NCBI GenBank assembly: GCA_963082875.1
Contig: OY720097.1
Coordinates: forward strand, 21,398,501 to 21,462,500
Length of the DNA stretch: 64,000 bases
Direction: 5' to 3'
Origin: Corella eumyota
Taxonomy: Eukaryota > Chordata > Ascidiacea > Phlebobranchia > Corellidae
Positions within the stretch are counted from its first letter, which is position 1; the number at the start of each line of letters is the position of its first letter. Both the position numbers and the translations under genes were made by a program. The notes under the pieces were generated by a model. It made no database searches, was not told the DNA's origin, and saw only the letters and a list, made by a program, of their open reading frames with translations. Positions 21,495 to 33,100 of the stretch are shown here, piece by piece.

Positions 21495-22241
21495 TTACAG
21501 TTCTCCCAGTAATATTATTCTTGCTAGAGTGAGATCCTCCTTATATGTAATTTTAAACATATTTAAATCTCCTTTCACGATCTTCGGTTTCATTTTAAAC
21601 TTTTCTGCGACATGTTTAAGACTACCTCCAGCAGTTGAGTCTAATTCTGCTTGCGAACTTTGATCATAAGCTTCAAAAAGCATTGAAAATAAAAACCCCT
21701 GCGGCATTTCACTTGCCCAGTGAGTTTGGCGGTTCAAAGAGTTAACCATAAAGTCATTTTCGTCTAGTTCGACAACTGTGGACACCATCGGCCTTACCAC
21801 CCCTACCACTTTATGTTCAACTGTTGTTTCAGCCACATTTAGAATGGTTTCTTTGCTTATTACTGGCCTGGCTCCATCATGGACTAAAACTACTGAATAT
21901 GGATCAAACTTTGATTTATTTGTCAGTTCTGTTTTCAGGGATTTTAGAGCATTTAGAATGGACTTATGTCGAGTTATCCCACCTTCAACTAGTAAAACTT
22001 TATCATGCTTCCATTCTTTAATTATTTCTCTCATTCCAATTTGCAATTCTTCACATAATGGTAACGTAACAACAATTACATCAACATTTTCAATATCTTC
22101 AAATACTTTAATTGTATGAGAAATTACAGGTCTATCTCCAATCAGTTGGAACAATTTTGGATGCTCTTTTCCAAATCTAGTGCTTGTGCCCGAAGCGGGA
22201 ATGATAACATGAAATTTTTGACTTTGTGGATGGTTTTCCAT
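21495..22241 (-). CDS. CRPPA: D-ribitol-5-phosphate cytidylyltransferase-like (CRPPA/ISPD)
   Basis: A single exon of 248 residues. It makes CDP-ribitol from CTP and ribitol 5-phosphate for dystroglycan glycosylation, judged by homology; the fold is the IspD-type nucleotidyltransferase. The N-terminal nucleotide-binding loop reads IIPASGTSTRFGKEHPKLF, followed by LVEGGITRHKSILNALKSL, VLVHDGARPVISKE, RPMVSTVVEL, SEMPQGFLFSMLFEAYDQ and TYKEDLTLA, all close to the vertebrate CRPPA catalytic domain. Vertebrate CRPPA is about 450 residues with a C-terminal domain; here the stop comes right after the catalytic domain, so the protein has bacterial IspD length. The plastid/bacterial enzyme IspD is the alternative, but the SEMPQ and LVEGGITRH blocks favour CRPPA. 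It is intronless, unlike its neighbours, and divergent from the ASPP gene, whose ATG is 919 bases away. Confidence 0.9.
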   Translation of the reverse strand: MENHPQSQKFHVIIPASGTSTRFGKEHPKLFQLIGDRPVISHTIKVFEDIENVDVIVVTLPLCEELQIGMREIIKEWKHDKVLLVEGGITRHKSILNALKSLKTELTNKSKFDPYSVVLVHDGARPVISKETILNVAETTVEHKVVGVVRPMVSTVVELDENDFMVNSLNRQTHWASEMPQGFLFSMLFEAYDQSSQAELDSTAGGSLKHVAEKFKMKPKIVKGDLNMFKITYKEDLTLARIILLGEL

Positions 22242-23160
22242 AACTCGAAATATTTAACTTTTTTAAGGTACGTTCTACGTCGCAATGTTTTAAATAGGAA
22301 AGTAACTCTAAGAGTCTATTTAAAATAATTCTGGTTATAAAAAAGCTGTTTAAAAACGGAACTCGTAAAAAAACGCCCAGACTACATTTGCGTACAAGTT
22401 CTTTTTCTCAAACCGTAACTGTTATAGTAGTAAAATTTTTATTTGTTTACTTAACGTTTTTATTTTGTTTACAAATGATATGATTGGATAATATGGAGGC
22501 TTGGTCAATACCATAATAAGAAATTATCTCATTTTATTATTAAAATTAAAAAAATTATTTTATATAGACACATTCTTTTTTATTTTCTAAAAATGGTGAA
22601 CAAAAGGTTTTAATGAATGTTTTTTGCCCACTCGGTTTGTTTTAATTGAGGATAAATATTAAAATAATAAAAAACGCCATTTTGTTTCTGCCGTAAATTG
22701 TACTTCGGCTCAATGACGTCATAAATTTCGTGAATTTATCGGCAAAACAGAGAAAATAGGATTAAGTTAATTCAGTTCTAGTAAATTTAGAGTATAGCGT
22801 GACATGTTAGTTAATCACTAATAAGCAAACCTACCGCTTATAATCTTGCTTTTTAATTTTTTTGAGAAAGAAACTAAAATTTGTTTACCACCTGATTTGA
22901 CTGTCAGACTGTTAAATATAGTAACTTTATAAAAGCAGAAAACAGAAAAGTAAGCGTTAATTTACTTTTAAAAGAAAAGCCGACGTTAAAATTTTTATTA
23001 GATTAAATTCAAAACCAGACAAAAGCATTTTTCTTTTATTTAAATTGACTTGTCAGCTTGTTAAGCGTAGAATGGCAAAGTTTTTTCTGTATAAAATTTG
23101 AAAGTGAATTAAAAAAAAAAAACTGAAAAATTTCTTTTTAAGGTGATTCAAATAGAATAA
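22242..23160. promoter_or_regulatory. Shared divergent promoter region, CRPPA and ASPP
   Basis: A 919-base gap between two divergent start codons. It contains a full palindromic CRE-type site TGACGTCA at 22714-22721. No TATA box in a convincing place and no SINE. Promoter function is inferred from position. Confidence 0.5.
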
Positions 23161-26100
23161 ATGATGATTCCGACTGTTATGAAAGTGTTTTTAAGTGACG
23201 ACACATCTAGTGTAGTCGATGTCCCGATAACTCCAAACACGACTGCTCTGGATGTGATCGATTGTTGTAAAGAACCTGGTGAAACAAAATGCCACTTGGC
23301 GGAGCTATGGAGAGGTAAAGAGCGATGTGTAAGCGAGAACGAGAAGCCATACACGATACTTCAACAGTGGGGCTCACATGCACCTGAAGTGAGATTCTGT
23401 TTACGACATTACGAGGCCGGGGGTGATAACACTAGTTTGGACTGGGGTGGTGGTGATAATGTGACCAATGGATATGTCGCGAAGGATGGCATGATTATGA
23501 CACCTGCAGGAGCCGAGATGACCTTGAGTGAGTTGAAAGAAATTGCCCAAAAACAACAACAACAAATCGAGAATCAACAACAAACGTTAGTTGGAAAAGA
23601 ACAAAGGCTAAGGTCAGTTTTAGAAATTTTTACTGTGATTTAAAGTAAATTTGTTTAAAATCAACTAAATTTTTCACCCAAAAGATGTGATTTCAAATGG
23701 AACATCCAAACTGTTTATTTATAGCAATCAGATGAAATATTACAACTTTATGTGGAAATAACTACTTTTAAATATGTTAATTGCTATTTATTTTTATATG
23801 GTTTCAAAAAAAAATCTTACTTTTATGATATATTAATTGTTTTTTTTACTTACAGGTTTTTAAAACAACAAATGCAGCAACAACAAGCCATGTTGGGTGA
23901 AAATGAAAAGTTGAGAAGATTAAGAGAGAAGGCAGAAGCTCAGGAAGCAAAGTTGAGGAAAATCCGAGCTCTCAGAGGAAGAGTAGAACAAAGAAGGTAA
24001 TCTTAATGTCAAGAAAGCTTACTTAACTAAACAGTTTATTAATTTTTGACTGAGATTTTGTTAAATTTAATCCTAATGAATTTTTGATAATATTTTGACA
24101 AGGTATACCTGCTTTATAAGTTGTGTTTTGTGAGAATATAATTTTTCCTTTTTAAGTTTGTGTCATATTTCTTACTTTTAAATGTTAATGTTTTGTTTAA
24201 AAACTGCATTTTTTCTTAAAAACACTAAACGTAATAACAAATATTTATTTAAACAGTTTTTTTTTAATTATATCTGTAAATAAAATTGTATTTTGTAGGT
24301 ATGACAATACAACTGTTTCAACTGAGTTAGAAGCTGTAAAAAGTTTGTTTGATGAAAAACATTTGGAATTAACAGGAGCTATGTCTAAGGTAAAACTTCA
24401 AATTTTCTTTAACTCTTTAACAATAGCAGAGTGTTTATGTCAAATGTATGAAACCCATATATATACTATATATTTTTAAATCAAAATTTTACACAGTAGA
24501 TTACTTTATAAAAGTAAATATTAGAAAAAAAGAATTTTGTAATAAAAACCATAATTTGTAATTACTAACTAGTAAGGCTTTTACCTTGTTGTTATTAAAA
24601 AATCAATAAAGACTTACATGACATATTTTAATTCCATTTACATTTGATTAATATTAATATAGGTTCAAGAACTGAGCAATCAACTTGATGAACTTAGAAA
24701 GGGAAGAATGGGAATAAATAACTCACAAAATATTGTAGCCAATGGAACAGATAAAGGTGAACATTTTGTTAAATTAAATATAGAAAAAGTGCAAATTTAG
24801 TGTTTAGATGACATATTAAGTTAGTTTGTGTTTAAGTCCACTAACTTATAACACAGAAAATTTTTATTGTGCACTTAATGATATAAACTGCAGAAGTCTT
24901 AGGTTTGATTCCCAGTGATCTCATGCTGTAGCGCCCTTAAGTAAGGCACTATAAACAGTATGAACTCCTGCTGAGCCAGCACTTATTCAACAGTTTAATT
25001 ATTGGTCAAATATAGTCTATATAATATTACAAACTGCCAATGCAACTCAAGACTGGGTCGGGGTAACTGTTGTTCCTCTATGTTCAGGTCGTGCATTTGA
25101 GCTTCCCACGAAAAAACATTGGGTTGTAAGTTAACATTACTTCAAGGTCTAATGAAAAGTAAATTTTAAAATAAATTAATGAACTTGAAGGTCCAAACAA
25201 TCATTCCAACGAACTTGATAAACTTCGCAAAGAAATGTCGATTTTGAATCGGATGAATGAAGAACAACATAAGAGACTAGATGAGCAGAGAGGACTCTTA
25301 AAAAGAAGATCCGAAGATGCAGGTGATCTTGATCGAAGGATTGATGATCTCACGATGAGGTTGAGACAGAAGAAGATAGCATCCGGAGTCAATTTAACAG
25401 AGAGAGATCCCAAGATGCATACAATTGTTGCAGCGGTTGAACCTCTTGTTAAACAAACTGATCCAAAGGTTTGTTTTGTTTTTTATGCTATGAAAATCTT
25501 GAAAAACTGATACCCTAATTACATGAAAAACTGATACACAAATTATAATCCTATAAATAATGAGGATATCTTCTTACAAAATCAAAATTTTAGTCAGCGA
25601 AAGTTGATATTTTTTGTCCATAAAAGCAATTTTTTGCACAAGAAAAATTTAGAAAGTAGCTTATATACTAACTAGTTGATAACTCCTTTATTGTCAGCAT
25701 TTTAATTGTCGTAATATGGTTGCAACTCCCAACTAATATTTGTCCGTGACGTGATAATTTACCCACAGACCACAAACGGCAGTTTTATTTATTTTGTAGG
25801 CTTATAAATTGGACATATATATATATATATAATACCCACTAAGCCCCATTATATATAAATGTCAAAAAAGTTGTGTTTGAAATCTTCACACTATAATGTT
25901 TATTATAAACTTTTATTTAGATATCTGGCCCCCCTTCAAAGAACATGAATGGGGTTTACAAACAAGACCTAGCTTACCCCTCAAACTATGGAACCCCAAC
26001 TTCCAACGGAATAATCGGACGAATAGATCAAGCTCCTGGGTTCAATAGGGGGCAACCAGAGGGGTCATTTAACCAACCAGGTGCTTTCCCTTTTCCAGTT

Positions 26101-28890
26101 CCCCCTTATTATGGAGATCAGGGTGGTGACAAGAATAAGTCACCTGGAGTGGCACGACCTCAATCTGCCATGGCACAATTGTTTCCGACCGATTCAATGC
26201 CGAATAATTCAAAACCTGAATCTTTGACTGCAAAAGTTCGGCCGATGTTTGCCAAAGGCAAACCAGAGTCGCCATCTAGTGGTGGTGGGTATTACTCGCT
26301 CAACTCCAAGGGAAACCCTCCTGCTTCACCCAGCAAATCTGGCGGTATTAACCTGTTTGCGTACAAGCCCCCACCACCCCCAAGTACAACCCCTTCAAGT
26401 GGATACGGTTCCAACGTCACTGTGTTACCAAGCGGTAACGTAAAGTACACCCAACCAAATCAGCCCCCGCCACCTTACCCCACATCATTAGACGGGGGTT
26501 ATAACCCAGAGAGATCGATCACAGTTGATATCGAGGCACTAAGACGGAAATTTGCTCATGCACCACGACCTTTAAAGAAACGAAGTTCAATAACTGAGCC
26601 AGAGCGTCCGCAAGGTCCTAATTTACCAAAGTTGTTGTACGACCAAATCTACAAGAAAGCAGATACTCCGTTTTACCGACCACATCTTGAGCGTGCCACG
26701 CCACCTCCGGCATATGTCGAACCTGCCCCGGCAGATGTGCCACAGCCACAATCAGGGCCACAAGCAACAGACCAAGCCGGACCCAAAGAGGATAGTGTGT
26801 CGTATGAGAGCAATGTTACTCCTGCTCAGTTTCTACGGCAACACCAACAAAGAACAGCGCCCCAAAGCAGTCTTTTTTCATCCCAACTGGAAACAATCCA
26901 AGATGAGGAAGATCCAAAATCTCCTCCGGTTCCACAAGAGGATTCCTCATCTGATGTTTCTGCGGCAACCAAACCATCAATGCCAAATTTGTCGTTAGTC
27001 CCAACCAAAGGGATTCTTAAGTAAGTTCAAGTTTTAGATGTTTTTCTAAATTCTTTTTTTTTATTATATAACTAACACCAACAAGTTTTTTAATTTGTTT
27101 CAATTTTTTGGCATAAAATATAACTTTTATTGTAACTTGTTTTTTAGGCCATTGAATGCTCCATCAAAAGGTCCAAACCGTCGTATCCGATTCGATCCGC
27201 TAGCTCTACTTCTTGATGCCTCACTAGAGGGAGAATTTGACCTTGTGAAAGAAATCATTGATCTTGTGAGCGACCCTAGTGGTGCAAATGACGAGGGCAT
27301 CACGGCACTTCATAATGCTGTATGTGCCGGACATTTTGACCTGGTCAGATTCCTAGTGCATTATGGGTAAGTAAAAGATGTTGTTGTCATAGGGATACGA
27401 AATGGCTATTTTAAACATAGTTAATGCCATTTTTTGGGCAATATTCAAAGATCAAAATTGTATCGAAAAAATATTGTCAAATTAGCAAAAAAAATATTGT
27501 CAAAAATCTTATTAAATTTTTACTGTAAAATTAGCCTATAAAGTTTTAAAATTAGCAAACATAATCCCTTTTTAACCACAATTGGCAATTTTTCATTAAA
27601 ATTAACAACTTTTTTTTATCAAAATTATTAAATTTTTCTTTCCTAAAATTCTGAATTTTTGTTGTCAGGAGTGACATAAATGCCTCAGACACAGATGGTT
27701 GGACTCCTCTTCATTGTGCTGCATCATGTAACAACCTCCCTATGGCTCGATTCCTCGTCGAGAACGGGGCTTGTATCTTTGCTGCCACACTTAGTGACGG
27801 AGAGACTGCGGCAGATAAATGTGAGGAACTGGACGAGGGTTACCTTCCCTGCTCCGAGTATTTGTACTCAATCCAGGTAAATATTAATAAATTAGGCTTT
27901 TTTCATATTACCTTAAGGTTATATGTTTATTATTGTATTTGGAAGGATGTGCTGTTGTTTAAAGTGTTTTGAGCTATTTGTAAACACCAGACTCAAGGGT
28001 AACTAGTGTGCCATTAGTGGACCCGAAACCTTTTGGCTTAAAGATTGTTACCATGACCAATATAACACTTTACTAATTCAATACTTTAAATTGCATTTTG
28101 ATATAATGTAGCTTGGAGGATGATATATATTATTCCAAGTTAAAGGTCTTAGATTTACAAAAACTGCCGTTTGTGATGGGCTGGTAATTTATCGTCGGCA
28201 AATATCAGCTGAGAGTTGTAACTTTATTATTTGAATTAAAGTACCTACCATAAGGCGGGCTATCAACTAGTTTCTTAACATCTTAAAAAAATCCTATTTT
28301 TAAACAAATTTGGTTATTAAATCATTAACAATTGTTCAAAAAAAATTGTTTATAAGCCTGGAACACTTCACCCAGCTTGGCTCTAACTTTAAATAATCTT
28401 GACTTAATGTTATATTTATAGGAGAAACTGGGAACTATCAGACAAGGTCAAGTTTATGCTTTGTATGATTATGAAACAACTTCTGATGATGAACTTTGCT
28501 TTAAAGATGGGGATTTTATTAACATAGAAAGAAGAGGGGATGAAAAGTAAGTTGGATTTCAGTTTGTTCTTTAAATTAAAAATTAGTTGCCAAGTTTAAA
28601 AGGCATTTAAAATCCACTTTAGAATTTTTATATTTTTGTTGTCTTTTTTTATAGTTTTACACTTTTAAAGACAAGTCATTTTTTTATGTTTTTTTTCATT
28701 TTAAAAAAATTTTTTTTTCCTTTTTTTTTTTTTTTTTGCGGACAGTAAATTCAGTTCTTTTAACAAAACCCATTTACCTTTTAGTGAGAGAGAATGGTGG
28801 TGGGCAAGAATAGGAGAAAAGGAAGGATATATCCCTCGTAATTTAATCGGAATGTGGCCTCGAATCAAGGCCAAAGAAGACCATGAATAA
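23161..28890 (+). CDS. PPP1R13B: ASPP family protein (apoptosis-stimulating of p53 protein)
   Basis: Ten exons: 23161-23612, 23856-23996, 24299-24389, 24663-24756, 25191-25468, 25921-27020, 27148-27366, 27669-27876, 28422-28546, 28785-28890; all phases fit and give 937 residues. Domains in order: N-terminal ubiquitin-like/RA-like region ([31 protein letters not shown]), a Gln-rich coiled coil ([17 protein letters not shown]), a proline-rich middle, the PP1/p53-regulating block [20 protein letters not shown], ankyrin repeats ([32 protein letters not shown]) and a C-terminal SH3 ([35 protein letters not shown]). The ankyrin-SH3 unit binds p53-family proteins, PP1 and other partners. It appears to be the single ancestral gene of vertebrate PPP1R13B and TP53BP2; I give the first symbol, the second is equally valid. 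The start is chosen because [14 protein letters not shown] matches the vertebrate start and no coding exon was seen upstream. A short leading UTR is consistent with ascidian genes. Confidence 0.95.
24880..25110 (+). mobile_element. SINE lacking its head
   Basis: From CTTAGGTTTGATTCCC (B box) through the body AAGACTGGGTCGGGGTAACT to CATTTGAGCTTCCCACG. It is in ASPP intron 4. Confidence 0.8.
25690..25858 (+). repeat. Interspersed repeat, family C
   Basis: ATTTTAATTGTCGTAATATG, CAACTAATATTTGTCC, ACCACAAACGGCAGTTTTAT, TTTGTAGGCTTATAAATTGG and a TA run, in ASPP intron 5. Confidence 0.8.
27945..28060 (-). mobile_element. Second tRNA-like repeat (family B), old copy
   Basis: Contains GTGCTGTTG, GAGCTATTTGTAAACACC, ACTCAAGGGTAACTAGTG and GACCCGAAACCTTTTGGC. 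Other copies carry a B-box-like GGTTCGAACC on the opposite strand. It lies in ASPP intron 8. Confidence 0.6.
28100..28275 (-). repeat. Interspersed repeat, family C, minus orientation
   Basis: Reverse complement of the family core: AAACTGCCGTTTGTG, CAGCTGAGAGTTGTAAC, CATAAGGCGGGCTATCAACT. It lies in ASPP intron 8. Confidence 0.75.
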
Positions 28891-30145
28891 AAAATATTAG
28901 TGGAAAAAAATTATAATAAGTCACATTTAAAAACTTGCTTTTAATTCTTGTAAAACATCAAGAAAAAATGTGTTTTAACAAATGTAACAAGAAAGTTAGC
29001 ACATATTTAAATTTAAAAACAACCATTTTTTTGTAATGATATTTTATTAAAATTTAATTTTTGTTACAAAAAGGTATATTAATCTAATTTGGTACATTTA
29101 AAAATCAAGTTTTTGTTTTATTTAATTCGGTATTATTATTATTTCTATGGTAAGCTATCCGTTACACCAAAATTTTCAATGTGCTGTTTATGTTATGGTA
29201 TGGTTAACTAAATTCATATACTTACACAACTATCCAACTTTTTACACATATGATGCTGTACAATTCTGTTAAAGGTACCAATATAATGTATTTCATATGC
29301 TGTTAATTTGTAAACTTAATAATACTGTTCTTTAATAGGTGCTATGGTATAAACACAGTATTCAACAACTTCATATTTTTATAAAATATCTTGCTGTAAA
29401 TTTCATTGCAATTTTGCATTCATATATTAAGTGTTATGTTAATTTTGTAAATATTTTTGCTTTTTACTAACTCTTGTATAGAAAAATGCCATAATTGTGT
29501 AATTCTTAACACAGACAATGGTTTTAACAATGCTGATTGTTGTCACTATTTCATTGTTATAAGTATTGTTATAAACAATTGTAATAAATTACATTGTATT
29601 GGGTGAGATCTTGTTTACTAAAAAATTAAAACTTAACTTTAAACATAATTTTAGGTTAAATTTTACAACGTTTTTCTTTAATTAGGTTTTTGCGCATTAA
29701 TTAAATTAATAGAAAGATATATATAAATATTACATAAATGCGATAAAATCAATTTAATAATTTCAAACATGCCATAAGTATTAATGTTTACATAAATATT
29801 TTAAGTATGTTATGGCATGGTCACTGAACCCAGTTTATATATACTTAACGTTATTATTACCTTAAAAAGTTCTCAATTTTTATTAAAAAGCGTTTGGATA
29901 GGTCTTTTTTAATAATTTTTTAATTCGGATAGGTTTTAAATTTTCAAGTCTTTTTTTTAATTCGGATAGGTCTTTATTTTAAATCTAAATAGAAGTTGTT
30001 TAAAAAGGCCAAAAATATAGTCTGCACTCGCTACGCCCTGGTGAACCTACGTCACGGTTTGTTTTTATATTTCGAGCTCGTGTGTTTTTTGTTCGGTATT
30101 AAGTAGTAATTAAGGAAAGGGTGTACACGTTATAGATATATAAAT
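28891..30145. other. ASPP 3' flank and LDLRAP1 promoter region
   Basis: Contains the probable ASPP 3' UTR with several AATAAA-like words (e.g. near 29583). At about 29888-29985 three copies of a short unit with GGATAGGTCTTT or GGATAGGTTTT stand in a loose tandem array. The last 150 bases before the LDLRAP1 ATG are less AT-rich (CTGCACTCGCTACGCCC, CTACGTCACGG) and look promoter-like. No TATA box is evident. Confidence 0.5.
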
Positions 30146-33100
30146 ATGTCTGGTATAAATCTAAGGGTGATGTCTTCAACTTTAAAAATACCAATGCCGT
30201 CGAAAAAACATAAAAGTAAGTGATTATTTAATTAATATGTTGACAATATTTAATCGTCTGATTGTTACGTTTTTAATCGTTTACCGATTAAGATAACAAT
30301 CAACAATACTTACCATCTTTTGTTAAACAATAGTTAAGTCTATTTGTGTTGACTTTGTCATTTTTTACTTGTTCAATGTAATTTTTAAAAACAACATTGT
30401 TAAGTATATCTGTATGTAAATATATTTTTATTTGGTTTGTTGATACATTTATTTTTTAATTAGGATGATTTTTTTATATTTTTTGTTTGTTGCCTTTAGG
30501 TATATTATATCAACGTTAATTTATATATATTTTTAATGGGTTTGTCTAATAAATGTAAGGAAAATATAAGTAATATTACTTCTACTTTTATTGGTTATTT
30601 CGAGTTAGTAGTTTTTAATTGTATAATTTCAAAGTGGGAAGGTCGACTTTACATCCTAAACATGGAGTAACATCATTTACCCCATCCCAGTCTTAAGGTG
30701 CCTTTCAGCAGTTTGGAATATTATAGATTATAATTGCCTGATATTTAAACTGCTGAATAAGTATTGGATTAGCAGGAGTTTATACTGTGTATAACACCTT
30801 ACTTAAAGGCGCTACAGCATGAGAGCAGTGGGGATCGAACCCTGGACCTTATATAAAGCCTAGTGTTCTGACTACTACACCCTACCAATAAACATTTTTC
30901 GACCTTATTTTCGATGTTTTATAGAATTGAATGAGAATTGGGCAGACAATGGAGAATCAGTTCTAGAAGGTCAACAATTTATCACAAAATATCTTGGAAG
31001 CACTCTCGTGGATGGACCCAAAGGAGAAGAGATGTCGGCATCGGCGATTAAAAGAATAGTTACTATGGTAACTACTGTGTGCATAATATATACCGGCACT
31101 ATATTGGTCAGAGGAATTTGATCTTACTATATGAGTAGCTTAATCAGCAGCTTAATTATCAGGCAATTATAGTCTATATTATCCCAAACTGCCAAAGCCA
31201 ACTTAAAACTGGGTTGGGGTAACTGATATTATCTTATGGTTTCTTGTTGAAGTCAATAAACAAATAAATATTTGTTTATTCGTTTATTCTTACCACATCG
31301 AGAATAAACAAATAAATATTTGTTTATTCATTTATTCTTGATGTGGGAAGGTTTTAAATTCATTAATCTGAAATATCCGTTAATTTTTAACCACAATTGT
31401 ATGTAAATATTTATTTGTTTAACAATTGTCTTAAATGAATTACTAGCCCATGTAAATTTTAAATAAAAATTACTAAGTTATATTCAGATTTTTTTTTATA
31501 TATTGATCAAAGCTTTTCATTTTTTTCTTTAAATATATCATTCAACAAATTACATTTTTCACAGAGCAAAGCTAGTGGGCAACAAAATCCTCCAGTTCTT
31601 TTAACCATCTCAGCTCACAAAATATTGATAACTGATCAGGAGAGTGGGAATATTATTGATGATGTCGATATAACAAGGTAGCCGTAATTGGAAGTTTTAT
31701 TTTTATTTACTTTTGTAGATATGGTTTACCTTTGATTAGTCTTAAGTTGACTAAATCATTTTTAAATAAAGTTGAAATTTAACCGATGTAGTTCTGTTTG
31801 TTGGGTAGTTATTGTTTTAGCAAAATTAAACACTGTTGGCACCCTTGTATGGCAGCAGTGGGAATCAAATTTTTTGTTTTTCTCTACACAGTATTTTTAA
31901 ATGGACTTAAATTACCAGTATTACCTTAGTATATGTTACCTAATGAGGCCACTAACTAGTTTAACTTTAATAGCCTAATTTTTAAGTGGGCTATTTAAAA
32001 TTTTCCATTTGTATAAATATGATTTATTAAATAATTTGTGTTATATAATAGTGATTCATAAATTAATTTTATGATATGATTTGTATATATTTGTGCTTAT
32101 CAAATTTAAAACTTTGACACAAAAAAGGAATATTTTTAATACCTTAATTTTTATTTAAAAACTTATATATTTATTTTTAGTTTTATATATGTTTAGTCAT
32201 TTGTTTATATAATATTATAAATACTGTTTATTACAAAGAGTTCTACTTATAAATAGAAAGTGACTTATTATACCAACAAACTTTAATTTCACTAAAGTTT
32301 ATAAACATTTAACTTTTTTCTAGGATTTCGTTTTGCACAGCTGACAAGCATTACGGCAAAGTTTTCGGATATGTGATGCAGAACAAGGTTCATGACACAT
32401 TTGAGTGCCACGCTTACATGTGTGGCAGCCGGAAAGAGGTTACAACTCTTATATATATATAGATTTTTTTTTTAATTTTTTTAATTTTTTTTTCAATTGT
32501 TTTTTTTTTAAGTTTTATATAACACAAATTTTTTTTTTAAATTTTTGTATAATACTTTACCATTTTATATATGATAAACAATATGATATTATTTTGTGGT
32601 TTACATTGTTAAGCTGCTATGGCTTATATATTTGAAATTATATTTTGTATGAATTATTAATGTATTTCTTAGAAGCTTAGAAATCTATGCAGTATTATTT
32701 ATTTATAAACTAGTATATACCTACAACATAATTCATGTTATATGTTGTTGAATACATAATTTAACATGCTTTAATTTATTAATCTAATAATTAGATTACC
32801 CTATGTTTTTAATCTGTATATTTTTTTTTAAATTTGATTTATTTCGAAATTTTAAAATAGGTTTTTATAACTTTCATAGTGAATGTTTTTATTCTGTTTA
32901 TGAAAGCTTTGTGGTTTTACAGACCAGTAATAACATGACTTAACACAGGAATATATAATTTCACAGCCTTTGTGTTTTTGGAATTGGCTTTTCTAGAATT
33001 TTAGGCATAACTTATACTGTAATAGTGGCTGCATTAATTTTAATTTTTATAAAGTGTAAAAATTTTGAACTTTTTTTTTAATTTTTAAATGTCCCATTTT

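Noticed and set aside
26069-27008. Several overlapping frames on both strands in ASPP exon 6
   Set aside because: They shadow a long exon rich in Pro codons; the in-phase ASPP frame explains the region.
27680-27880. Frame starting [17 protein letters not shown]
   Set aside because: Out of frame with the ASPP ankyrin exon 27669-27876, which matches in another frame.
32405-32635. Open frame continuing from LDLRAP1 exon 4
   Set aside because: It is read-through in the wrong frame into the intron; the exon ends at 32438.
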